Shown: positions 6,894 through 14,893, counted from the stretch's first letter. The stretch: DNA of 36,679 nt from Planctomycetota bacterium (GCA_016872795.1 VGYZ01000033.1:1-36679), one strand, 5' to 3'. Made by a program: numbers and translations. Notes: a model not told the origin generated them from the letters alone.

Positions 6894-8789
6894 TCAGGCC
6901 GTCTTGCGGCGGTTCTGGCGGTAGAAGGCGACGAGCAGCGCGATGGCGATCACCAAGAGCGGCACCAGCGCGATATTGAGCACCTTGAGGCGCGTGCCGA
7001 GGCTCTCGACATCCTTGTTGAGGTTGAAGCGCACCTCGCGCAGGCGCTTGTTGGTGTCGACCAGGGCCTTGCGCAGGTCCTCGATCTTGCCCTGCACCTC
7101 GGCGCTCATCAGCACTTGCTCGGCGTTTTCGCCGGACTTCGACAGGAGGTCGTTGAGCTCGCGCTCGGTCTTCTGGCGCTCGTCGGAGAGGCGCTGCTCT
7201 TCTGCGCGGAAGCTCTGCTCGGCGACGCGCTTGAGCTCCTCGACCCGCTGGAACGGGTACGACGAGACGCCGCGCGCGCGCAGGCTGACCAGATCCGTCG
7301 AACCGCGCATGAAGTCGAGCGTGTTGACGACGAAGTCGCCGTTGTCCGCCATCTTGTAGGGGATGCGCTGACCGAGGAAGTTCTGGATCTGCACCCACGA
7401 GCGGTCCTCGAGGAAGTCGACGTCCGCGACCACCACGACTGCGATCTCGCCCTTCGATTCCGCGAGGTGCTCCGCGTTCGTGCTCGCGTCGACGGTCGAC
7501 GCCGGTCGGCCATCGGGGAAGGCCGTCTTGCACTTGCCGCCGAGGCGCGCCGCGAGCGTGAGCTTCTTGCCCGAGGGGAAGAACTCCGCGAGCAGCTTGG
7601 GCGGGTCGGGCGAGAAGCGCACCGTGTCCGCGCCGAGCTCCATCGACTCCTCGGAGGTCTGCACGAGCGGCGTGAAGGTCGTCGTCGCGCCCTCCTTGAC
7701 CTCGAGGAAGCCGGGGTACTTGAACATGAGCATCTTGAGCTCGCTCGTCGACACCTCGCCTTCAGCCACGCCTTCCGCGGGGATCGCCGGCCAGGCCGTG
7801 AACGGCACTTGCTCCACCGTGCCGCGGCGCTGCCATGTCACGGCGGTGGCGAACTTGCGGTCGGTGGCGAGCTTGTCCGCGGGGCTCGAGATGCCCCAGG
7901 CGTCGAACAGGGTCGGCAACTCCGAGTTGCGCACGGCGGTGTAGGCCGCCATCGGGTTCTGCGGGTCCTGCGGCGGGATGTCGGCGTCGCAGAACGGGTC
8001 GACGAAGCACAGCAGCTTGCCGCCGCGCAGCACGAACTGGTCGAGCGCGTAGAGCTGCTCCTGCGAGACACCCTTGGGGTGCACGAGGAACACCATGTCG
8101 ACGTCCGCGGGCACATCGAGCGATGTCGGTTGCAACGGACGCAGCTCGTAGAAGTCGCGCATCTGGTCGACGATGGCCCACGGCTGAGGCGCCTCGCGGC
8201 GCATGTTCATCGGGTCCATCTGGCCCTCGATCGGCAGCGACGAGATCACGCCGACCACGGTCTTCTTCGGACTCGAGAGGTCGTAGACCAGCTTGGCGAG
8301 GTCGTACTCGAGGAAGCGCTCGCGCGACGGGCTCAGGAACGCGATCGACTTCTCGTCGCCGACCGTGTTCGCGCCGACGAGGCCGAAGTAGAGCTGCTCC
8401 TCGGGGCCGAGCGGCGAGCCCGCGTAGGCCTTGAGCCCGGCGGCGATGGCGCGCTCTTCGGTCTCCGAGTACGGCTCGGGATCGAGCAGCTCGACCGAGA
8501 GGCGGCCGCCCGCGGCGGTCTCGAACTCGCGCAGGAACTCCTCGACGCGGCGCGCGTAGGGGCCGAGGTACTTGTCGGCCTCCTTGCGCGAGCAGAAAAA
8601 GCGCAGCTTCACGGGCTCGGTGAGGCCCGCGAGGATCGAGCGCGAGCCGTCGGAAAGCGTGAACAGCTGGTTCTCGGTCAGATCGAGGCGCGCGCCGTTG
8701 ACGAAGGCGCGCGAGACGAGGTTGACGGCGACGAGCAGCCCGAGCGCGATGCCGAGGCCGCCGAGGGAGAAGAGGAAGCGGTTCTTCAT
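6894..8789 (-). CDS. GldG-like auxiliary membrane protein of an ABC transport system
   Basis: A 631-residue protein of the 'ABC-type system involved in gliding motility, auxiliary component' family. It has an N-terminal transmembrane helix (residues about 7-28) and then a large extracytoplasmic part with family features (LDLTENQLFTLSDGSRSIL near the start, and VDMVFLVHPKGVSQEQLYALDQFVLRGGKLLCFVDP in the middle). A charged, coiled-coil-prone stretch at about residues 520-595 (rich in E, K, R and L) comes next. A second transmembrane helix (NIALVPLLVIAIALLVAFY) precedes a basic tail. It lies 11 bases upstream of the DUF4340 gene and 4 bases downstream of the permease gene, so it is co-transcribed. 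Gliding itself is not implied: non-gliding bacteria also carry the set. Confidence 0.88.
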   Translation of the reverse strand: MKNRFLFSLGGLGIALGLLVAVNLVSRAFVNGARLDLTENQLFTLSDGSRSILAGLTEPVKLRFFCSRKEADKYLGPYARRVEEFLREFETAAGGRLSVELLDPEPYSETEERAIAAGLKAYAGSPLGPEEQLYFGLVGANTVGDEKSIAFLSPSRERFLEYDLAKLVYDLSSPKKTVVGVISSLPIEGQMDPMNMRREAPQPWAIVDQMRDFYELRPLQPTSLDVPADVDMVFLVHPKGVSQEQLYALDQFVLRGGKLLCFVDPFCDADIPPQDPQNPMAAYTAVRNSELPTLFDAWGISSPADKLATDRKFATAVTWQRRGTVEQVPFTAWPAIPAEGVAEGEVSTSELKMLMFKYPGFLEVKEGATTTFTPLVQTSEESMELGADTVRFSPDPPKLLAEFFPSGKKLTLAARLGGKCKTAFPDGRPASTVDASTNAEHLAESKGEIAVVVVADVDFLEDRSWVQIQNFLGQRIPYKMADNGDFVVNTLDFMRGSTDLVSLRARGVSSYPFQRVEELKRVAEQSFRAEEQRLSDERQKTERELNDLLSKSGENAEQVLMSAEVQGKIEDLRKALVDTNKRLREVRFNLNKDVESLGTRLKVLNIALVPLLVIAIALLVAFYRQNRRKTA

Positions 8790-8793
8790 GGTG

Positions 8794-9534
8794 CTAGTCC
8801 GCCTTCTTGAGCTCGATCACGATCGCGTTCATGAACAGGAAGACGCCGATCACCGACGCGAAGAACACGAGGTCGCGCAGGTCGATCACCCCGCGCGCGA
8901 TGGCGCCGAAGTGCGTCATGAAGCTGAAGCTGCGCACGGCTTCGACCAGCACCTCGCTCGGCAGCACGCCGGCGAGCGCCTCGGAGACCTGCGGCAGGCC
9001 GGGGATCAGGAACAGCATGCAGGTGATCACCGCGAGCACGAAGGCGATCACTTGGTTCTTCGTCACGGCCGAGATGCACGCGCCCATGGCGAGGTAGCCG
9101 CCCGCCATCAGCCAGCTCGCGAGGTAGCTCGCGAGGATCACGCCGTTGTCGGGGTCGCCGAGGTAGTTGACGGTGATCCACAGCGGGAAGGTCAGCGCCA
9201 GCGCGATGCCGGAGAAGGCCCACGCGGCGAGGAACTTGGAGAGCACGAGCTGCGGCAGCGTCACCGGCAGCGTCATCAGGAGCTCGATCGTGCCCTGCTT
9301 GCGCTCCTCGGCCCACAGGCGCATGGAGATCGCGGGGATCAGCACGATGTAGAGGATCGGGTGGAACTCGAAGAAGGCCGAGCCCAGCGTGGCCTGCCCG
9401 GCGTCGTAGAAGTTGCCGAGGTAGAAGGTCAGGATCCCGCACAAGAGCAGGAAGATGCAGATGAAGACATAGGCGACGGGCGTCGAGAAGTAGCCCGCCA
9501 GCTCGCGCTTGAAGAGGACCAAGGTGTTGCGCAT
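8794..9534 (-). CDS. ABC transporter permease (ABC-2 / GldF-like)
   Basis: A 246-residue inner-membrane protein with about six hydrophobic helices. The N-terminal region (FKRELAGYFSTPVAYVFICIFLL) and the RLWAEERKQGTIELLMTLPV motif are characteristic of ABC-2-type permeases, including GldF. The RKQGTIELL segment is the coupling region that contacts the ATPase. It sits between the ATPase gene (15 bases upstream) and the GldG-like gene (4 bases downstream). It presumably forms the membrane channel of the complex; the substrate is unknown. Confidence 0.9.
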   Translation of the reverse strand: MRNTLVLFKRELAGYFSTPVAYVFICIFLLLCGILTFYLGNFYDAGQATLGSAFFEFHPILYIVLIPAISMRLWAEERKQGTIELLMTLPVTLPQLVLSKFLAAWAFSGIALALTFPLWITVNYLGDPDNGVILASYLASWLMAGGYLAMGACISAVTKNQVIAFVLAVITCMLFLIPGLPQVSEALAGVLPSEVLVEAVRSFSFMTHFGAIARGVIDLRDLVFFASVIGVFLFMNAIVIELKKAD

Positions 9535-9549
9535 GGCTTTGGGTGCTCC

Positions 9550-10491
9550 CTAGTTGCGGCTGCCGGCGCGGGTCAGGTCGTGGAACACTTCGTCGAGGCG
9601 TCCGTGCTCGACATGCAGGCCCTCGAGCTTCCATTGCTCCTTCTGGGCGCGCTGGCTGATCTCGGGCAGGATCGCGCGGCGATCCTTGGTGGTGACGAGC
9701 AGCGACGCGGGGCCGAGCTTCTCGACATGCGACGCGCCGTAGCTGTCTGCGAGCGCCGACTTGACGCGATCCGTCTCGTCCTGCTGCAGCTCGAGGCGCA
9801 CGGCGTTGTGCCACCTCGACTTGGCCGCGAGCGCCGTCGGCGTGCAGTCGACCACGAGGCGCCCGTCCGCGATGATGATCACGCGCGAGCACAGGGCCTC
9901 GACCTCTTCGAGGATGTGCGTCGAGAGGATGATCACCTTGTCCTTCTGCATCGAGCGGATCAGGGCGCGCACTTCTTTCTTCTGGTTGGGGTCGAGGCCG
10001 TCGGTCGGCTCGTCGAGCACCAGCACCTGCGGATCGTGGAGGATCGCCTGCGCGAGGCCGACGCGGCGCTTGAAGCCCTTGGAGAGCGTCTCGATCGGCT
10101 GGCGCATCACCTGCTGTAGCGAGACCTTCTCGGTCACCTCGGCGACGCGCGCGCGGGCCGCGGCGCCCGACAGGCCGCGCACCTCGGCGATGAACAGCAG
10201 GAAGGCCTCCGGCGTCATGTCCGGGTAGAGCGGCGCGCCCTCGGGCAGGTAGCCGATGAGCTGCTTGGCCGCGAGGCCGTCGGTCTGGATGTCGTGACCA
10301 CCGATGCGCGCCGTCCCGCCCGAGGGGGGCAGGAAGCCGGTCAGCATCTTCATGGTGGTCGACTTGCCCGCGCCGTTGGGGCCGAGGAAGCCGAGCACGG
10401 TGCCGCGCTCGACTTGGAAGCTCACGCCGTCGACGGCCGTGATGGCGCCGAACCTCTTTTGGAGGTTCTCGATTTCGATCATCGCGCCCAT
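9550..10491 (-). CDS. ABC transporter ATPase (GldA-like)
   Basis: A 313-residue ATP-binding subunit and the first gene of the Gld-like operon. Walker A is GPNGAGKST (residues 37-45). The signature is the variant LSKGF rather than LSGGQ, as in many GldA/NatA-type exporters. Walker B is VLVLDEPTDGLD and the switch His lies in STHILEEVE. About 90 residues after the ATPase core form a C-terminal domain ending near FHDLTRAGSRN. The frame is open to 10599, but the extra residues are Pro-rich and unlike the family. The ATG at 10491 (MGAMIEIENLQ) or 10482 (MIEIENLQ) is the likely start. It partners with the permease encoded 15 bases downstream. Confidence 0.92.
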   Translation of the reverse strand: MGAMIEIENLQKRFGAITAVDGVSFQVERGTVLGFLGPNGAGKSTTMKMLTGFLPPSGGTARIGGHDIQTDGLAAKQLIGYLPEGAPLYPDMTPEAFLLFIAEVRGLSGAAARARVAEVTEKVSLQQVMRQPIETLSKGFKRRVGLAQAILHDPQVLVLDEPTDGLDPNQKKEVRALIRSMQKDKVIILSTHILEEVEALCSRVIIIADGRLVVDCTPTALAAKSRWHNAVRLELQQDETDRVKSALADSYGASHVEKLGPASLLVTTKDRRAILPEISQRAQKEQWKLEGLHVEHGRLDEVFHDLTRAGSRN

Positions 10492-10731
10492 GGGAAGGGT
10501 CTGCTCGAGAAGGGGTTGGGGGTGGAAGGGGAAGTCGTGCGGTTCGAGGTCCGGCGGGGGACGCACGAGCGCGTTGGCGACGGAGCGCTCGGCGTCCAAC
10601 GCAGGTGATCCACAGGGGGGGCGGCGGGGCTCGCTGAGCGTTCAAGGGGGCGCCACTTGTACTCGGAGGAGTGGAGCGCCTCAAGCCAGCCGCCCTCACG
10701 GCCCCCTGTTGGGGGATCGCGGGGGCGGGTG

Positions 10732-10751
10732 GTCTCGAGACAGGCCGGCCT
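10732..10751. repeat. Two abutting 10-bp perfect palindromes
   Basis: GTCTCGAGAC (10732-10741) is immediately followed by AGGCCGGCCT (10742-10751). Each is a perfect palindrome. They lie in the divergent intergenic region upstream of the selenoprotein operon. They could be paired binding sites for dimeric regulators or part of a dispersed genomic repeat. No second copy was noticed in this window. Confidence 0.7.
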
Positions 10752-10823
10752 ACGGAGGGGACGGGTCGGTGTTGGCGCTCCTGCGCAGCGCTAAGCTCGG
10801 CGACCTGCGCCCGAGTCGGGGCG

Positions 10824-10830
10824 GGAGAGG
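10824..10830 (+). promoter_or_regulatory. Ribosome binding site that decides the selenoprotein start
   Basis: GGAGAGG abuts the first in-frame ATG (10831), too close to serve it. It lies nine bases before the second ATG (10840), which is the normal spacing and also starts a canonical signal peptide (MRRSIHVLVALAALG). The start at 10840 is therefore preferred. Confidence 0.7.
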
Positions 10831-10839
10831 ATGCTGCAT

Positions 10840-11991
10840 ATGCGTCGATCGATTCATGTACTCGTTGCGCTGGCCGCGCTCGGCACGGTCCCCGGCCCTT
10901 GGGCCCGCGAGCAGACGCCCGCTGCGGCGCCCGCTGCGCCCGCGCCGGACGAAGCCGCCCTGCAAGCGGAACTCGAGGCTCTGGGCGAGGAGTTCGAGGC
11001 CGCGCAGCGGGCCTTCTACGCCAAGCTCGGCGAGCTCTACGCGCCCTACCGCGACCGGGAGCCTTCCGAGGCGGAGGCCGCGGAGCTCGAGCGCAAGGCC
11101 AAGGAACTCTACGCCCAAGATCCGTCCACATCGTTTGTGCCGCGCTTCGCGGCGCTCGCCAAGAAGGCGCCGGGGACGCTGGTGGCGGCCAAGGCGTGGC
11201 TGCGCGTGGTGAACATCGGCGGCGACGATAACGCGCAGGTCCAGGGCGCGGTCGCCGTGCTGCTCGCCGAGCACCTCGAGCGCGCGGAGCTCACCGAGCT
11301 CGCCTCCGCGCTCGCCTACACGCGGCAGCCGCCCGAATTCGTGCGCAGCACGCTCGGCACCCTGCGCTCGAAGTCGCCGCACCCGAGCGTGCAGGCGGCG
11401 GCGACGCTCTCGCTGGCGAGCGTGCTGCAGAGCGAGGACTTGGTCCAGGCGAAGGAGCTCTACCGCGAGCTCGCGGCCAAGTTCGCGGCGCTCGACGCGG
11501 GCTGGGGCGGCACCTACGGCGAGATCGCGACGCGCGCGCTGTTCGAACTCGAGCACCTGCAGATCGGCATGCTCGCGCCCGACTTCGAGGCCAGCGACGA
11601 GAACGGCGTGAAGTTCAAGGTAGGCGACTACCGCGGCAAGGTGGTGGTGCTCGACTTCTGGGGTTTCTGGTGAGGCCCGTGCCGTGCGATGTTGCCGCAC
11701 GAAAAGGCGCTCGTGGAGCGCTTGAAGGACAAGCCCTTCGCCCTGATCGGAATCAACAGCGACGGTGACGCCGCCGCGGTGCGCAAGCTGCTCGCGGAGC
11801 AGGGCATCACGTGGCGCAACGCCGTCGACGTGTCGACAGAGGGCCCGTGGGCGCGCGCGTGGAACGTCAGCGGCTGGCCGACGATCTATGTGCTCGATTC
11901 CAAGGGCGTGATCCGCTTCCGCGATGTGCGCGATGCGGAGCTGGAGGCGGCCGTGAACGAGCTGCTCGCGGAGCTGGAGGCGGCGAAGTAG
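10840..11991 (+). CDS. Selenocysteine-containing TlpA-like thioredoxin (U-G-P-C), UGA at 11671-11673
   Basis: A 383-residue exported thiol-disulfide oxidoreductase. Residues 1 to about 23 are a signal peptide, followed by an Ala/Pro linker and a helical domain (about 35-235). A TlpA/redoxin domain begins with PDFEASDENGVKFKVGDYRGK. The reading frame meets TGA at codon 278, within DFWGFW-U-GPCRAMLPHEKAL. This is exactly where the first Cys of the WCGPC motif lies in this family. After the TGA the same frame continues through the rest of the fold (FALIGINSDGDAAAVRKLL and VSGWPTIYVLDSKGVIRFRD) to TAG at 11989-11991. TGA terminates many other genes here, so read-through as selenocysteine is the best explanation. 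A hairpin of SECIS type follows. The sigma factor gene starts nine bases after the stop. The selenocysteine machinery (SelA-D) is not in the window. Confidence 0.88.
11683..11701 (+). promoter_or_regulatory. Candidate bacterial SECIS hairpin
   Basis: CGTGCG (11683-11688) pairs perfectly with CGCACG (11696-11701) around the loop ATGTTGC. The loop starts about 16 bases after the TGA, at the near limit of the 16-37 base window described for bacterial SECIS elements. If the closing G-C pair is open, the loop begins with G, which meets the rule of a G among the first two loop bases. The hairpin lies in coding sequence, as bacterial SECIS elements do. Identification rests on position and fold only. 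Confidence 0.6.
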
Positions 11992-12000
11992 CCGCGACGC

Positions 12001-12750
12001 ATGACCGAGAGCGGACGACGCGCGGACACGCCGTTCCTGACGACGCGCTGGAGCATGATTGCTGCAGCGGGGCGCGCGGGCACGCCGGAGGCGCGCGCGG
12101 CGCTCTCGGATCTGTGTGCGACATACTGGTATCCGCTCTACGCCTACGTGCGCCGGCGCGGCCACGGCCCCGACGATGCGCACGACTTGACGCAGGCGTT
12201 CTTCGCGCGCGTGCTCGAGAAGAATGTGGTCCACGCCGCTGACCCCTCGCGCGGGCGCTTTCGTGCGTTCCTGCTCGGGTCGCTCAAGAATTTCCTCGCC
12301 AACGAGTGGGACCGCGGGCATGCGCACAAACGCGGCGGCGGCACGGCGACGCTCAGTCTCGACTTCGAGCTCGCCGACGAGCGCTTTTCCCGCGAGCCCG
12401 CGACGCCGCTCACGCCCGAGATGGAGTACGAGCGCAACTGGGCGCTCGCCGTGCTCGACCGCGCGCTCGCGCGGCTGGAGTCGGAGTACGCGCGGCGCGG
12501 CAAGCAGACGCTCTTCGCCACCCTCAAGCCCGCGCTCGTCGCGGCGGAGGACGAGGGCTCGCGCGCCGTGATGGGCCACGCGCTCGGCATGACCGAAGGT
12601 GCCGTGAAGGTGGCGCTCCACCGCCTGCGCGCTGCATTTCGCGAGTCGCTGCGCCAGGAGATCGTCGACACCGTCGGTCCCGGCGGCGACCCCGAGGACG
12701 AGCTCCGCAATCTGATCACCGCCCTCGGCCATCCCTCGCAGGCGAGCTGA
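12001..12750 (+). CDS. ECF-type RNA polymerase sigma factor
   Basis: A 249-residue sigma factor of the extracytoplasmic-function type. Region 2 spans about residues 30-80 (DLCATYWYPLYAYVRRRG, then DDAHDLTQAFFARVL). Region 4 is the C-terminal helix-turn-helix around ALGMTEGAVKVALHRLRAAFRESLR (about residues 195-220). The start TRWSMIAAAG and the acidic 65-residue linker between the regions resemble sigma factors that Planctomycetota and Acidobacteriota encode beside Ser/Thr kinases. No anti-sigma factor gene is adjacent. The kinase gene 74 bases downstream suggests activation by phosphorylation (inference). Its start lies nine bases after the selenoprotein stop. A C-terminal tail of about 25 residues follows region 4. 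Confidence 0.9.
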   Translation: MTESGRRADTPFLTTRWSMIAAAGRAGTPEARAALSDLCATYWYPLYAYVRRRGHGPDDAHDLTQAFFARVLEKNVVHAADPSRGRFRAFLLGSLKNFLANEWDRGHAHKRGGGTATLSLDFELADERFSREPATPLTPEMEYERNWALAVLDRALARLESEYARRGKQTLFATLKPALVAAEDEGSRAVMGHALGMTEGAVKVALHRLRAAFRESLRQEIVDTVGPGGDPEDELRNLITALGHPSQAS

Positions 12751-12824
12751 ACTTCCGCTCCGCGAGAGTAACTCCCGCGCGCGCTTGCTTCAGGTCGGGC
12801 GGCGCGGTCGAGTAGGCACGCGGC

Positions 12825-14015
12825 ATGACGCAAGCAGGCACACAACAACGCTGCCCCAAGTGCGGGGATGTGCTCGGAGCGGGCGGCAGCTGCGCGCGGT
12901 GCCTGCTCGGGCTGGGGCTCGGTGGCGACTCGGGGCCGGAGTTGTTTGTCACGGGCGCGAAGGAGTCGACGCCGCCTCCCGCGCCGGAGGAACTCGCGCC
13001 GTTCTTCCCGCAGTACGAGCTCGTCGAGCTCGTCGGTCGCGGCGGGATGGGCGCGGTCTACAAGGCGGTGCAGAAGGGACTGCAGCGCACGGTGGCGATC
13101 AAGGTGCTGCCCGCCGATGCCGCCAAGGACCCAGCCTTCGCGGAGCGCTTCACGCGCGAGGAGCGCGCGCTGGCGCGGCTCGACCACCCCAACATCGTCG
13201 ACATCTACGACTCCGGCATTGCGGGTGGTCTGTACTACTTCGTGATGGAGTTCGTCGATGGCGCGAACCTGCGGCAGATGGTGCGCGCGGGCAAGGTCGA
13301 ACCCAAGCAAGCGCTCAGCATCGTGAGCCAAGTGTGCGAGGCGCTGCAGTACGCGCACGAGGAAGGCATCGTCCATCGCGACATCAAGCCGGAGAACATC
13401 CTCGTCGATCGGCGGGGGCGCGTGAAGATCGCCGACTTCGGGCTCGCGAAGCTGCTCGGCGCGGCGCAGACCGACCTGACGCTCACGCGCACGCAGCAGG
13501 CGATGGGCACGCCGCACTACATGGCGCCGGAGCAGTGGGAGAAGCCCGCCGAGGTCGATCACCGTGCCGACATCTATGCGCTCGGGGTGGTGTTCTACGA
13601 GCTGCTCACGGGCGAGCTGCCGCTCGGGCGCTTCGCGCCGCCGTCGCACAAGCTGCAGGTCGATGTCAAGGTCGACGAGGTCGTGCTCAAGTCGCTCGCG
13701 AAGGAGCCGGCCCTGCGCTACCAGTCGGCAAGCGCCGTGCGCACGGATGTCGATCGCATCGCGGCCGCTCCGCCGACTCCGCCCGCGACGGAGCTCCGCC
13801 GCGGCTGTGTCGGCGGCTTGTTGCACCGACTCGCGTTCGCCTTCAATCCGGCACCGAACCCGCGCAAGAAGCTGTATGGCATGGAGCTCGCCTCGAACTG
13901 GATCCCGGTCGGGCTCGCGACGTTCTTGTGGTACAGCGCGTGGCTCACGGACAGCTTCTTCCTGTTCCTCGCGGCGTTCTTCGGCACGATCCTGCTCGTG
14001 CGCAATGTCAAGTGA
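12825..14015 (+). CDS. Ser/Thr protein kinase with N-terminal zinc ribbon and C-terminal membrane helices
   Basis: A 396-residue Hanks-type kinase. Cys10, Cys13, Cys23 and Cys26 form an N-terminal zinc ribbon (CPKCG and CARC). The kinase domain runs from about residue 64 to 335. It contains the glycine loop GRGGMGAVYKAV, Lys93 in VAIKVL, the catalytic loop HRDIKPEN (184-191), DFG (204-206) and GTPHYMAPEQ. All key residues are present, so it should be active. Two hydrophobic helices near the C-terminus (IPVGLATFLWYSAWL and FFLFLAAFFGTILLV) anchor it, with no periplasmic sensor domain. It follows the sigma factor gene and its stop overlaps the next gene by four bases (GTGA). It may phosphorylate the neighbouring sigma factor (inference). 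Confidence 0.95.
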   Translation: MTQAGTQQRCPKCGDVLGAGGSCARCLLGLGLGGDSGPELFVTGAKESTPPPAPEELAPFFPQYELVELVGRGGMGAVYKAVQKGLQRTVAIKVLPADAAKDPAFAERFTREERALARLDHPNIVDIYDSGIAGGLYYFVMEFVDGANLRQMVRAGKVEPKQALSIVSQVCEALQYAHEEGIVHRDIKPENILVDRRGRVKIADFGLAKLLGAAQTDLTLTRTQQAMGTPHYMAPEQWEKPAEVDHRADIYALGVVFYELLTGELPLGRFAPPSHKLQVDVKVDEVVLKSLAKEPALRYQSASAVRTDVDRIAAAPPTPPATELRRGCVGGLLHRLAFAFNPAPNPRKKLYGMELASNWIPVGLATFLWYSAWLTDSFFLFLAAFFGTILLVRNVK

Positions 14016-14893
14016 GCGCCGGCGACGACCTCGGACGGCTGGCGCGAGCGTCGCAGGCGCGCGCGAGCGCGTGGAGCGTGGCCGGACTGGCGGCTGAGGC
14101 CGGGCCGGAGGGTCTGCGAGCACTTCCCGCGCGCACGCGCCGCGTCGCAGAGCCCGCGCAGCACGCGAGCGTGGCGAGTTTTCTCGCGCGCTGCGGCCCG
14201 CAGGCGACGGGGCCGGGGCTCGAGCCGAAGCTGCGCGTCGTTTCGTTCGCACGCGCGAGGGACGGCGCGCTCGAGGTCGAGCTCGCGCCGACATCGTGGG
14301 AGCGCGGTCGCGGCTTCCACATGGCGTTGCTCGCGTGCTCCGCCGCGCCGGGCGAAGCAGCGGAGTGGCTCGCCGCGGCCTTGGCTGGACATCCGATCAC
14401 ACCCGGGCTCGCCGCGGTCCACGGCGTGGTCGTGACGCGCGATCGCAAGCTGGTGCTGATGCGCCGCGCCGCCGATGTGCTCTACCGGCCGTCGCACTGG
14501 GCGGCGACATTCGAAGAGCAGATGGTCGCGGACGACCTCGTCGAGCCGGATGCGATCGCGGGTGCCACGCTGCGCGGCGTGCACGAGGAGCTCGGAGTTC
14601 CGCCGCGACTCGCGCGCTGCACATTCCTGTCCGCGCTCGTCGAGCTCGAGACGCTCAACATCGCCTTCCTCTCGCGCATCGATGTCGCCTTCGAGTCGCG
14701 GGAGCTGCTCGCGCTCGCGCGCTCGGCGCCGGATGCACGCGACACGGATCGCATCGACTGCGTGGCTGTGGAGCCGAACGCACTGCGAGCGCTCGCGGAG
14801 AGCGGCGGGGGAGCGAGCCACGCTCCGCTGCACCCGACCTCGGCGCTGCGGCTCGAACTGCTCGCGCGTCAGCTCGAGCTCGCGCGACCGTAG
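14012..14893 (+). CDS. Nudix-like protein with a degenerate Nudix box
   Basis: A 293-residue protein starting at a GTG that overlaps the kinase stop (GTGA), a translational-coupling arrangement. Residues 1 to about 125 are of unknown type. The C-terminal half resembles a Nudix fold: GLAAVHGVVVTRDRKLVLMRR, then ATLRGVHEELGVPPRLARCTFLS. In the Nudix consensus the core is R-E-U-x-E-E-x-G-U; here it is R-G-V-H-E-E-L-G-V. The upstream Gly and Glu positions read Asp and Asp. The metal-binding EE pair is kept, so activity is possible but uncertain. The substrate is unknown. It closes the operon and overlaps the convergent cupin gene by 25 bases. Confidence 0.65.
   Translation: MSAGDDLGRLARASQARASAWSVAGLAAEAGPEGLRALPARTRRVAEPAQHASVASFLARCGPQATGPGLEPKLRVVSFARARDGALEVELAPTSWERGRGFHMALLACSAAPGEAAEWLAAALAGHPITPGLAAVHGVVVTRDRKLVLMRRAADVLYRPSHWAATFEEQMVADDLVEPDAIAGATLRGVHEELGVPPRLARCTFLSALVELETLNIAFLSRIDVAFESRELLALARSAPDARDTDRIDCVAVEPNALRALAESGGGASHAPLHPTSALRLELLARQLELARP

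Larger units (their letters stand above)
10492..10839. promoter_or_regulatory. Divergent intergenic region between the ABC cluster and the selenoprotein operon
   Basis: About 350 bases without a convincing gene; it should hold the promoters of both divergent operons. A 5-bp GC hairpin (CCCCC-TGTT-GGGGG) lies at 10702-10715. Two perfect 10-bp palindromes stand back to back at 10732-10751. TAAGCT (10792-10797), with TTGGCG (10772-10777) only 14 bases upstream, is a weak candidate promoter for the rightward operon. The final 19 bases hold a strong ribosome binding site. Confidence 0.5.

Noticed and set aside
8786..11131. Long minus-strand frame of 781 codons across the ABC genes and intergenic region
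   Set aside because: It is out of frame with the clear permease and ATPase genes and has shadow composition.
11671..11673. TGA as a sign that the thioredoxin gene is a pseudogene
   Set aside because: There is no frameshift or second stop, the downstream half keeps all fold motifs and codon bias, and the TGA is exactly at the catalytic Cys.
11671..11673. Genome-wide reassignment of TGA to Trp, Gly or Cys
   Set aside because: Many genes in the window end in TGA at their expected lengths (for example 1675-1677, 12748-12750, 14013-14015), so TGA is a normal stop.
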